Of a stretch of DNA of 64,000 nt, positions 1 through 12,100 are shown piece after piece. The first letter of the stretch is position 1, and every line of letters begins with the position of its first letter. Position numbers and translations under genes: made by a program. The stretch comes from Plutella xylostella (Eukaryota; Arthropoda; Insecta; Lepidoptera; Plutellidae). The stretch is from contig NC_063983.1 in NCBI RefSeq assembly GCF_932276165.1, positions 5,463,501-5,527,500 on the forward strand, written 5' to 3'. The notes under the pieces are model-generated. The model had not been told where the DNA came from and ran no database searches. It saw only the letters and a list, made by a program, of their open reading frames with translations.

Positions 1-110
1 GGATCGCCTAGTTTGGCAGTTTTGGGAAAAACGCTTTCGAACTGAGTTTTGAATAAACGGTATTATCTTTATTTTACGTACCTAATAAATCGTTTAATCG
101 TCATTCTTAG

Positions 111-3100
111 GTCAAGAAGAACTAATGCGCGGAGCCGGCATGGACGCGACGCAACTCTTCGACAAAGTGCACCCGTGGGTCAACTACGACTCGCTGCTAG
201 CCAAGTGCCTGGTGGGCCCGCTGTGCGCCGACCGCCCCGACGCGGACGAGCTGTTCGGAGCCCCCGACCCCGCCCCCAAGCCCGACCGACTCAGAGAACC
301 CTCCAAAGCGCAAGAACTAGTCAGAAAGTCCATGGAGAACCTAGCCAATTGCATAACGCCGGTCAGAAAGAAAATATCGGCGAAAAGCGAAGATAACGTT
401 AAGACGGCGAATCCTAGTAAAATAATGCAGAGTTTGATAATGTCCAGTGATTTACCTGTATCGATAAGTAGGCGAGCTGGGTCTAGCCCGGTACGCAGTA
501 AGAGTACGAGCGGGGACGACACGCCTTCGCCGCTGCGGTTCGACTGGATCCAGACGTCGGTGAAGCTGACTTTGTCGGTGTACACGGGCGCTCTGGCCAA
601 CCCCGGGGCGTGCGCGCGGCTGGCGGGCGGCGCGCTGCTGGTGGAGGTGGCTACCAATGGCTGGCTCCGGGTGCTGACGGTCGAGCCCGAGGCCAAGCTG
701 AAGGGACCCCTGCAGATCAAAGTGTACGCGGAAAGCGGGAAAGTCGAGGTGAGTAGTTAAAGAAATATGTATACAGGGTGTTGCAAAAGAGCATATTAAG
801 CCGACTAAACTCGTAGAACAAAAGTTGTTCAGAATAACCCCCTGACTCACCCCCTTTCGACTTTCATCATCCTGTATAAAGTGTAGGTATAGTGTATACT
901 GACATACAGCTACATTATATAGGTATCTAGGATAGAAATAATCAGGCACGTTTACCGAGCGGAACGCCGACTTTTGTGCCCATTAAGCTGTATTCGTACC
1001 GTAATTTATTTCTGTCTGTCGGTTGAACGGTTTTATTACATCTATTTTCACGATGTTCTTGGGCCAAAAAACAATAATCAGGGGAAAGACTTCAATCCAT
1101 CAAGACAACATGAAGAAATCTTTTTGTTCGCATCGTTCAGACTGAACTAATGAGGCCCAATTGTACTCCAAAATCCAAAAGAATATTATTGTTATATTTG
1201 CTGAAGGTACCTATAACATAGCAGACGGTAAAAAAATATCAAAGAGGAAAAAAGACTGGCAATATTAATGAGTTACATCCATAACTTTCAAAATAAGAGC
1301 TTTTTCAAAAGCATCTTCCAACATCAAGGAAAACTTTATCATCCTTTAAATCCAAAGCATTTGTTTTGTTAAATGTTTGAAATAACTTAGGCCCACTTGT
1401 GACGCCTAGTAGAGTTAGCTAATTAACAGTTTATAAAGTTCAGAATTAAATTTAAAACATCGACTTTTAAACAAGATTGTGGACCTTCAATAGAAAGCAC
1501 AAATAAAATATGATCTTTACGTCATGGTCTTAAGTTTCAGTCATACATAGGTATATGTACTTCTCAAGTCCTAGTTGATGTGAGGGTTTCCATGGACGTC
1601 AATTCTTACGTCACAAGAATCCCATACAAAACCGACTTTATACTAACTATATACCTACATATCTGGCATACCAACCCCCAGGTGACAGCCCAAAAAGCAT
1701 CCCCATCTATCTGGAAAGACATCGGGCCTGCGACTGCCCTCCCCGCGACCCGCGTGACCGCCCCGCGGGCGCTGCCGTGCCGCCTGCGCGCTGCCGCGCC
1801 GGTCAGCCACGACACCGCCCTGCTGACCCTGGAGCCCGAGCCAGGGCCGGTGGCCGTGCCGCTGGGGCATCATGTGAAGATACACTGTCTTGTTAATGGT
1901 GAGTGCACTCACTTTTTGTAATCTTTACTTGACGTATGGTTATAATTACATTGGTATTGTAACAGGCGCGTAAGTTACCTTGTAGTTAGTATTAAATTGT
2001 TTGGTCAGTTACACTAAACATCTTGTTGCCATTAATAAACCGACAGGTAAAATAATACCAGAATCGTTTTTGTAAAGTTAACTTTGCGAGTCTTGCTGTC
2101 ACGTTTGCAAACAGAAGTTCTAGTTACAGTAGCGATTTTTCTAGTTTAGGTAGCCAGATATTTCTCTGCGTGTGGGTATTCATCATCATCATCAGCCAAT
2201 AATCATTCACTGCTGGAAATAGGCCTCTCCCAAGGAGCGCCACAACACTCGGTCCTCGGCCTTCCTCATCCAACTACGAGTACCCGCCACCCAAGGTCGT
2301 CAGTCCAGCGGGCAGGAGGGCGTCCCACGCTGCGTTTGCCTGTTCGTGGTCTCCACTCGAGAACTCGTCTACCCCAACTGTTATCTTGCATGTCACTGCC
2401 ACTTCAGCTTGCATATTTTGACAGCTATGTCGGTAACCTTAGTCCTCTGACGGATAACCTCATTTCTGATACGATCCATCAGAGAAACCCCAAGCATAGC
2501 TCTCTCCATAGCACGCTGAGCGACTTTAAATCGGTGGACCAGTCCTACCGTCAGTGTCCACGTCTCTGCACCATACGTCATCACTGGCAGGACGCACTGG
2601 TTGAAGACTTTTGTCTTCAGGCTCTGAGGAATGGCCGAGGAGAATATGTGACGAAGTTTCCCGAATGCAGCCCAACCCAGTTGGATGCGCCTTGCAGCCT
2701 CCTTGTCGAAGTTGCTTCTGCCTAGCCGAATAGTCTGCCCGAGGTAGACATATTCTTGCACAACTTCGATTGTTGCCTCACCAACGGCGACCGGCTCCGG
2801 TTTGATGTGAGCATTGTACATGACTTTCGTCTTGTCCAAGTTCATACCGAGGCCTACACGTCGGGAAGCAGCATTTAGGTCACTTAGCATCCTGCTGAGT
2901 TCCTACAGAGATTCTGCCATAATAATGATGTCGTCCGCGAAGCGGAGGTGTGACATGTACTCGCCATTTATACATATGCCATGTCCTTTCCAGTCCAACG
3001 TCTTAAAGACATCTTCCAATGCATTGGTGAACAGTTTCGGAGATATCACATCCCCTTGTCTCACTTCACGTTGCAGTTGGATAGGTCTTGTCTTGTGGTC

Positions 3101-6100
3101 CTGTACTTGGACAGTCATAGTAGCGGCATTGTACAGACATCTCAACACCTCGATATAGCGCCAATCGATTTGGCATCTCTACAAGGATTCCAAAACTGCC
3201 CAGGTCTCGATGGAGTCGAAGGCTTTTTCATGTCAACGCTAGTCCACAAAGGCTAGACACAGAGGCTGATTATACTCTTCGGTCTTCTGTATAATCTGCC
3301 TTACTGTGTGGATGTGGTACTAAAGCCTTTTCGAAACCCAGCCTGCTCTGGAGGCTGAAACTCGTCTAATTTTTGGGCAAGACGGTTCGTGATAACCCTT
3401 GAGAACAGCTTGTATACATGGCTTAAAAGCGAGATCGGTCTATAGTTCTTCAGAAGGGTTTTGTCACCCTTCTTAAAGAACAATACCAGTAGAACAACAC
3501 AGAGTGGGTATTGGGGGTGTTGAACTGCATGGTTGCCGGGAAATCAAGGCCTTGGCTGTTCCGTGTGATGCGCGACTTTAAATAGCTAAGATGTTAAAAA
3601 TTTGTTAAATTCCCGGCCATGGGTGATATTATTTTGTGTACTTATGTATGAACATAGTGTACAACTTCCAAATTTGAGGATCTTGATCGCGTTTGTATGC
3701 GAAGATAGCCTCATTTGTTCTCCGATCCTGTATGTGCGTATATCCTAAAATATGAATAGTCCAGCGTAGTATAGGGATACCGATCCCAATCGGCAGTGGA
3801 AAAACTTTTTTACTTACCACTTTTTACTCGTAGGCTGACGAAACATTTTGTAATCTTAGATGTGCCCAAAAGATTGGAATCGGTACCAGACCCCTATTAG
3901 GTGTTTCGACTTTTCGATATGTCGGATGATTTGCAATTTTTTTACTAATCGATTCTTATGATTGATTAATTTAAAAGTTCCTGCTTAGTAATAATAAATT
4001 GCTACTGTTTGTATACTTCATAAGAGATGGTTTATATAAATTTGTAGGTTCGGTATAATAGACCCACTTAGCCATCGTTGTTTACAAACCCAGTGAGGCC
4101 GCCATTAAACTTACACTAATTGAGTTTGCCCCATAATTGCTTATTTTTTATTCGCTACGCTGAAATGGAATCTCTGGAACTAACTTGGCTTCTTGTTTTT
4201 TTATTAATTTATCCTGAAGCCAAATCGCAAAATAAACGACGAACAATATAAAAAAAATATTCGTTACGATGATTTTAATATTATGGTAAGTATTTATCTA
4301 ACTAGGTGTTATGGCAATACAATTTAGGTAAATTATAACAACAGAATGAAGTTAATGTTAGGTAATAGTCTTTTAGCAATAAACGATATCTAACATCAAA
4401 ACATATAATTGTCGTATCCGGTCAAACGGAAGTCCCGGTCGGAACGTCAAACGTGTCACGTGACAACACAGCAGCGTCACCAGATCACGTGACTGCACAG
4501 CAGCGCCGCCGCCCCGTCACGTGGCATGTTTCGACAGAGTCTTGGTGGCGACCGGCCGCCCAGCGGAGCTCACTTCTCGTTGGAGCGCCAGTCGCGAAGC
4601 ACCTTGGAACTGTCCCTCGTTCCGTACCCAGTTTGTGAAGTGTCTATGTGTGAATATTATAGCCTAGCATTTGATTTGTACAGTGTCCGTTAAATTAAAA
4701 TAAAGTGTGAAGATTAACTTTGTGTCCCTCGTTTCTTGATTAAACTACTGTCTGCCCACAATGAATAACCCGGTGCCGCCTCCTGCGACATCAGAAGTGG
4801 GATCAAATCAAGAAAACGAGAGGAATCGTGGTGAAAACAATAGTGATGAACAATGGCGTGGACTTTTTGAAATGCAAAATTTGCAAATGCGCGCACTAAT
4901 TCAAGCGCTAAAGACCCCTAGTGTGAACAGTGTAGTGAACCTACCCAAGTTCGACCCTGACAAGCCCGACGTGGATGCAAGATCCTGGTGCGCGACGGCA
5001 GACCTGTGCTTCACCGGAAACCCTATAGAAGGCGGACAGCTCATCATGACCTTGAGCAAGGCCCTCAAAGGAGCAGCGTCAACCTGGCTGTCTCAAATAA
5101 CGTACCCAGGTATGACATGGGCTGATTTCAAAGAGCTCTTCACATCAAGATTTGTGTGCGTAGAAACAAATGCGGCTACCCTCATTAACCTCAGTAATGA
5201 TAAACCGCTTGAAAAAGAGACCTACGGTGCCTACGCGAGCCGCCAAATCACCGCACTCATGAGCCGCTGGAAAAATGCGAGTATTGAACAAGTTGCAGTG
5301 TCGGTTGTGCTTTCCCATCTTGCACAATTCGACAACCGTTTGAATCGTCTCGCATTCACAACAGAAATTTCCACTCGCAGTGAGTTGCAAAAAGAACTGC
5401 AGGCCTTTTCATACCTGAAGCGGAAATCCCCTACCGTGACTGAAGCAAGCAAGCCTGTAATGGACAACGCGAAACGACAAAAGTTTTCACAACCGACAAC
5501 AGTGAAGTGGTTTTTGTGTGGAAAACTCGGACACAAACAAGCAGATTGTCGTCTCAAAGGATTGTATCCTAAGAAGCAGCCAGCCCCAGCGTCATCCCAA
5601 GCTAGCCACCAGCAACAGCCAGCCAGCAGCCGAGCTATCATCTGCTTCAAGTGTGGCGAACCGGGCCACATCGCGACGTGCTGCCCAGCCCCCGCGTCTA
5701 CCCCCAGGCCAGAGCGACGAGTCGACCTTTGTGTGGTCGAGCCCCCAACTGGAGAGCTAAAACATCTTGGTGAGCATTTTGTTTTTCATTATGACTCTGG
5801 TGCAGAGTGTTCGCTTATTAAAGAAAAGATTGCTAATAAGTTTAGTGGAAAACGAATCAATAATGCAGTGACACTGATAGGCATAGGAAATAATAATGTT
5901 GTTAGTAGCTTGCAAATATTGAGTGAGGTAGAAATTAATGGATTCAGGATGGAGATCTTATTTCACGTTTTGCCTGATGTGTACCTACGAAGCGATATCA
6001 TGCTAGGTAGAGAAATTTTGAGCAACGGTTACTCAGTTAACATGACTGCAAAGGATTTTACTCTGACAAGGTTATGTGTGGTAAATAGAACCGTTTTTCC

Positions 6101-9100
6101 CCCGAAGGGTAAAAAACGGATATTTAGGTTTCTGCCGTAGCTTGAACCACAAGTGAGATAACACCCTTGTAACTCAGCTCTATCTTGTCTATATTCGTTA
6201 ACTTTTACTGTCGTGCAGCGCCATCTATGAATTACGAACGCCCGGAACAAGCGGTCGGCTAGTTGGTTCTTCAGTACCTTCACTTTAGCCGGCAAGGCCT
6301 TCAGGTGTGGTTCAAGCTACGGCAGAAACCTAAATATCCGTTTTTTACCCTTCGGGGGAAAAACGGTTCTATTTAGGTGTTCGTGCCTACGCTTGAACCA
6401 CAAGTGAGACGTGTTTGACTTCTGCCGGCGCGGTGCAGGGCGTACTGTGATGGGAATATTACTCTAAGTATATGTGATAAAGTAAACTCATTGAAAGGAC
6501 TGTAAGTAAGTATTTATTAATAAACAAAAATAAGATATTTTCCTAATTATTAATTTAAATCAGTCTTAAAAAATCAAATGAAGCAAATCAAAAATATAAT
6601 TATTAACTGACAATTTTTTAATAGATCAATTTGTAATGATCTAATCACTATTAATCAATAGGGACAAAGCTATCGGTAGGATCCAAGATACGAGATGATG
6701 TAACTGGTTGTATTTCTCTAAAATAATGATTAAAGAATGTGTTTTTTGATCGCCAGTTACCCCTCTTTAGAACTTCATCAATATCTAAGTTTTTCTGGGA
6801 CCAATTGTAAGTTGCAACAGCGGCTCTAATGCTCCCCGCTGATGATGTAATATTAGCCTCTTTGAATAGTGATTTTACCCATCCTGCAATAACCGCACGC
6901 GAGGCTGCTTTTACAACTCCCCGAGTCGTGATGAATAGGCTTAGTAGTTGCCTTGATTGACGTCGACTCAGTGAAAGAGTAATAACTCGCCCAATCCAGT
7001 GGATAATATCAAATCTAATCTCTGGGTGGCTCTTTAGACACCAACCTGACTGTCTAAATGTATGGCTATCTGTTTTTGATCCGAATTTTGGCCAAAATAT
7101 AAGTTCATCCCCCTTTTCTTCGAAATCTTCTGAACCTATACTTAATAGAGTTAAATCGTGAATTCTTCTGCTCGATGCCAATAAAAGCAAAATACAGGTG
7201 TGGCGAGACACTGAGAATAAACTTTCATTGTCGATGTTATATTTTTCGAGGAAGCGAAGAAGGTCGTCAATCTTCCATGACAAAGGTTTTCTGACAGTAG
7301 GTTTCTTGGATAGTATCCCTTTTAGTACATGAGAGATAATTGGGTGTGAGCTAAGAACCGAACTTTTATGTGGATTTGTAAATGTGGCCACAACTGACTT
7401 GTGAAGATATATAGTTTTAGGCGCCAATTTCACAACATCATGCAGATAACATAGAAAACGCGCCAAATCTGATGGTTTGGGGTCATCAATTTTTACATTA
7501 TTATCTGATGCCCAGTTCCTCCATCTTTCCCAGGCAGGTCGGTAGGTTTTCAGCGTAGATTTTCGCCATGACGCTTGCAAGAGTTCTAATTCGTTGCTAT
7601 TCCAGTTCAAGATCTCGTTGGCCCAGCCCGTATTGTCCAAACCTGCAAACTGAGGTTGTCTATTCCCGCTGGTGCTAGATTCGTCTGAAGATCTATGAGA
7701 TTGTAGGTCAGATCTGGGATCTTCCACGGCGGTTGGATTGCCCGTTTCTTGATTTCCGGCGTCCAAAATGCTTTGGGCCACTCTGGAGTTACTAGAAGAT
7801 AGATCCCCGTCGACTCTTCGAGGTGATGGAGAACTCTCGGTATCAATGCCGGCGGGGGGAAGGCGTAGCCTAGGCCGTAGTGCCAGGTTCGGCTGAAGGC
7901 GTCCGTGTATTTGCTCTCCATGTCTGATGCGTCCTCGCTTACATAACTGGTCACTACTGCAGACCGATTTGAAGCAAATAAATCTATCTCTGGGGTGCCC
8001 AGATGCTGAAATATCACTTCCACTATTCGTGGCTTCAAGTGCCACTCTGGCAGGGATTTTGTTCTTGAGAGACTGTCGGCTAAGCCGTTGTATGATCCGG
8101 GGATGTAGCGCGCTATCAGGTGACAGTTGAGTTCTTCGCATAGGTGCAGGATGTTCATTGCTGTCCTCAAAAGCCTTTTCGACCTCGTGCCTCCCTGCTT
8201 TGTTATGTAAGCGGCTGCAGTTCGATTGTCTGTTTGCCATATTGTAGTTGTGTTCTGTATTTTGACATCCAGATATTTCAGACTTTCGTATACAGCCCAT
8301 AGCTCCTTTTGATTGCAATGCCAACGTTGTTGGGTTTTTGTCCACTTTCCCCATAATTTCTGGCTGTTTGCTATCGCACCCCAACCTGCATCTGCAGCGT
8401 CTGTGGTTATAAACATCGTTGGATTGGCATGATGGATAACAGTATTTTTGTGTATATTTTCCATCCACCAGTCTAGCTCTATGAGAACCACGTCTGTCAT
8501 CGGGCATTGTTTGTGACGTTCTGATTTTTTCAGTCTGTTCGACTCTATTTGTAACCAGCGACAGTGAAGTCTTCCGAGGGGAACAACGAACGACGCGAAG
8601 TTTAACTTTCCTAGTAGGATCTTTGCACCTTGCCAACTCCAGTGTTTTTTCCTTTGAAATGACTGGATTAATGACTCTGTTTGTTTTACTTTTACATCTG
8701 AAAGCATTTTCTGATTCGATTTGGTGTTCCAGACTATTCCTAGATATTCTAGACTCTGAGATGGCTCCAGTGATGATTTTTTCTTGTTGACCGTCCATCC
8801 TAATTCTTCTAGTTTTCTTACTACAAATTTCGCTTGCCCTCTCAAGACATCTGGGTTTTGATGAACTATCAAAAAATCGTCTAGATAAACTACCACCTTT
8901 ACACCGGCGGTGTGTCTCAACCAATGCGCCAGCCAGCTTGTTATTCTTGCGAAAGCATAGGGGGCACTTGCCAAACCGAATGGGAGACATGTCATTTCGA
9001 AGGTTTCTCCTTCGTAGGCTAGAGACAAGAATCTGCAATGCGTTGGTACTATCGGTACGTGATAGTATGCTTGCGAGATATCTATCTTGGTCATGAATGT

Positions 9101-12100
9101 GTCGGGATCCAGAACTGTAGGTATTCGATGATGATTCAGGAGTTTGAATTGAGGGGCATGAACATACTGATTTAACTTTTTTAAATTGAAGATTGGCCTG
9201 TTCGTTCCATCCGATTTTTTCCTGAGAAACATTGTTGACAGGAATCCAGTTTCGTGATTGCTGTGGCGAATTGCACCGTTGTGTAGCATTTTCTGAATCT
9301 CGTTCGTCATTTCTTCGGAACTTTGAGTCTCGAACGATTTGATTTTGCCCGATAATTTTACAAGCGGCGGCTTTTTCCGAAAAGGTATTCTGTATCCGGA
9401 TAGTATTCTTAGAACGGTTGGTGGTGCGCCCATCTTTAACCATTCCACATGATGGAGCGCTAATTGGCCTGCTTTGAAGTCATGCTCGTTTTGGACCTTT
9501 CCACTTATTCTGACCTTTGAAGCTTTTGTCGGGTTTTCCGTTGTTTGTTTGGCTTCTTCTGTTGTCATTGGTGTACATGGGCTTAAAGGGTTTAGTGCCG
9601 TACCTGGCAGGAGTTCTTTTGAAGCTAACTTTTCTGTCTTTAAAGACAGTTTTTTCCTGCATCCTTGCGGTTCGAGGGTTCGACTTTTTAAACGGAAAAA
9701 ACTTGTGTATGCCACCTTGATCTTTCACCGTTTGAGATAGATCTGGCTCTTTAAAAAGGTGAACCTCGGAAGGCGGTATGTCATGGATCACATCATGAAG
9801 CACCTTGTTTTTTACCTTGTACGTATCTCTTCTCTGTTCAATTACCTCAGATCTTCGACCACAAACATACTGAAGCAGGTCATCTGAATTCTTCCGGAAG
9901 TTGGAATTAGCTGCCATGAATTCTTGGCCCACTTTCTGTTTTAGGTCTTGAGGTAATTTTTCGCAAACCTCTTCAAAGATCTTCCTCTGCTGCAGTAGAC
10001 CATTAGTTATAGCACCTAGGGTAAGGTCAAATTTTTCCAGGACCGCAACAGAGGTCCAGTTTGGGGTTATTCCAGCTAATAGGTTATTGACCTTTAGGGA
10101 TGAGAACACCGGCGACGATTGGAACTGCTTTTGCACATCTTTGTAGCGTACATTTTTCCAACTGTTGCTGCCTAGCCGTTGACAATCAGCTCCCTGTTCG
10201 GCCAAAATTGGATCTGCTCTAGAAATTTTCGTTTCGACTTCAGTGGTGTGAGGTTTGAAATTAAATGCAGGGCCTATATCGGCTTTTGAAGATTGCAGAA
10301 GCTTTAAACGACGTTCTGCATCAGCTATTTCATTTCTGATGGCTTGCTCAGACTCTGACATGTGATGATCGCACGTATCGTCAATAAGAACAGGAGAACG
10401 TTGATCATCAGAAACGACTTCCTCTTCACAGGTGCTGTCAGGGACAGAATCAAAAGATGTGTTAAGATCCGGATCAGCGGTTTTATGTGTGGATGCTTGC
10501 TGGAGCTCCGTGATTTTCTTGTTTTGTTCTGACTGCATTTCTATAAGTTTATGGAAGAGGCTCATTTGTTGTTGAAGAACAGCCGCCATAAGGTGATCCC
10601 CACCTTCCTGATTTATAGAGGGAGTTCGTTTTGGAGGAGGTGATTCGCCCCTCTCTTCCAACTGGCGCTTGGAGCTCGATGCAATTGGATTCTTTGCTCC
10701 CCCTCCTTTTTTGCTACTAGAACTCGATGCCGGAGGAGAGCTCATGATTGACCGGCATTCCACACGGTCGCTAACATTGCTACCAAGCAGCCTGGAGGTT
10801 CTCTCCCTATTGGTTAGTTTACCTTGAGTTTTTAATTCTTTGATGGTGTTCATAAACTCCCTGTATGAGGGAGCGTGGATTTTTTCTACAACGCTATGAG
10901 GAGAATATAATATCGCTCTTCCCAGGGGCCATTGTAGTATGACCCTCCGAATATGCCGGTAATATCTCTCCGATAACTCTTTGGCATTCGGATAGAATGC
11001 CCTTACCAGATCGGTAGAGGGCAAGCCAAACCGGAATTTGCTGTCTGTGGTTGGTGTGATTTCGTTCCCAAATAGTTCTTCACAGGAAAAGTCGATAACT
11101 TTCCACGAAACCCAGTCTTCAGGATAATTTAACTTAATAGAATCAACGACTGCCTTGAAGGGTTCCTGCTCGTCCTCGTTTTCTGGAACGATTTGGGCAA
11201 GGTCTCCCATAGTCGAAGTTCGGACGCTCGCCATGGTCTGTAACAATAACCAAGAATAGATAAGACATCTACGCAACACGCTTCTGTCAAGGTTTATGTG
11301 AATTTTGTCAGTTGGCATGTCGTCGCGTCTTTAGTCGACGTGTCTGACCATCTTTCAAATAGCTGATGTCGCCTCTTCAGGCGACGCGTCTTGTTATTAT
11401 ACGACATGGTGTTAAGACACTTTGTGAGGCGACATGTCTCCCAGAGAGACGACCCATCTTCTTACGAGGCGACATGGCACTTTGGCAGACGACATGTATT
11501 CTTGTGAGACGACAGTAGGAGAATGTCGTCCACTGAAACGACAACAATGACTGACTGCACTCATGGAGGAACAGTGTCTCGTCGCTGGGCCATGGGCGCC
11601 GAGCGGTATTTATGATGTCGTCATCTTAAAATATTTTACACTTACCGTAATTTTATAAGGTTTTTCTGTGCACGTGTTACTCGGCTGAGTTACAAAAGCG
11701 TACTGAAGAACCAACTAGCCGACCGCTTGTTCCGGGCGTTCGTAATTCATAGATGGCGCTGCACGACAGTAAAAGTTAACGAATATAGACAAGATAGAGC
11801 TGAGTTACAAGGGTGTTATCTCACTTGTGGTTCAAGCGTAGGCACGAACACCTAAATAAGTGTGATTCAGTAGCTAGTGCCCCGGCCTACGACCTAAAAA
11901 ACATCAATACAGACATCCCCGATGATAAACTTTGCGAGTTGCATAGTGCGTTGGAACCTTTTGCTGATTTTTTTATCGTTGGTTTTCCAACCACCCGCGT
12001 TACAACGGGACAGCTAGAAATTAAATTAATTGACCCCAATCGTACCGTGCAGCGACGTCCGTATCGTTTATCACCGGAAGAACGTAAAATTATGCGTGAT

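Larger units (their letters stand above)
6088..11858 (-). mobile_element. DIRS-type tyrosine-recombinase retrotransposon
   Basis: Read on the minus strand, the order is left inverted repeat (11858-11700), leader with short repeats, gag-like ORF, overlapping RT/RNase H ORF, tyrosine recombinase ORF, internal complementary region (6409-6306), and right inverted repeat (6277-6088). That is the DIRS1 plan. No target-site duplication is visible. Instead AAATA is present at both edges, as expected for recombinase-mediated integration at a short match. All three main frames are open, so the copy may be functional. It splits the pol frame of the gypsy element. DIRS family assignment rests on the combination of YLDD-type RT, tyrosine recombinase, inverted repeats and ICR. 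Confidence 0.94.

Noticed and set aside
184..949. Two long minus-strand frames antisense to CYB5R4 exon 1.
   Set aside because: GC-rich shadow frames of a real exon whose plus frame matches Ncb5or; they have no recognisable motifs.
4453..4638. A 61-codon frame in the gypsy LTR, repeated at 15287-15472.
   Set aside because: It is duplicated only because the LTR is; it lies in the promoter/leader part, and resembles no known protein.
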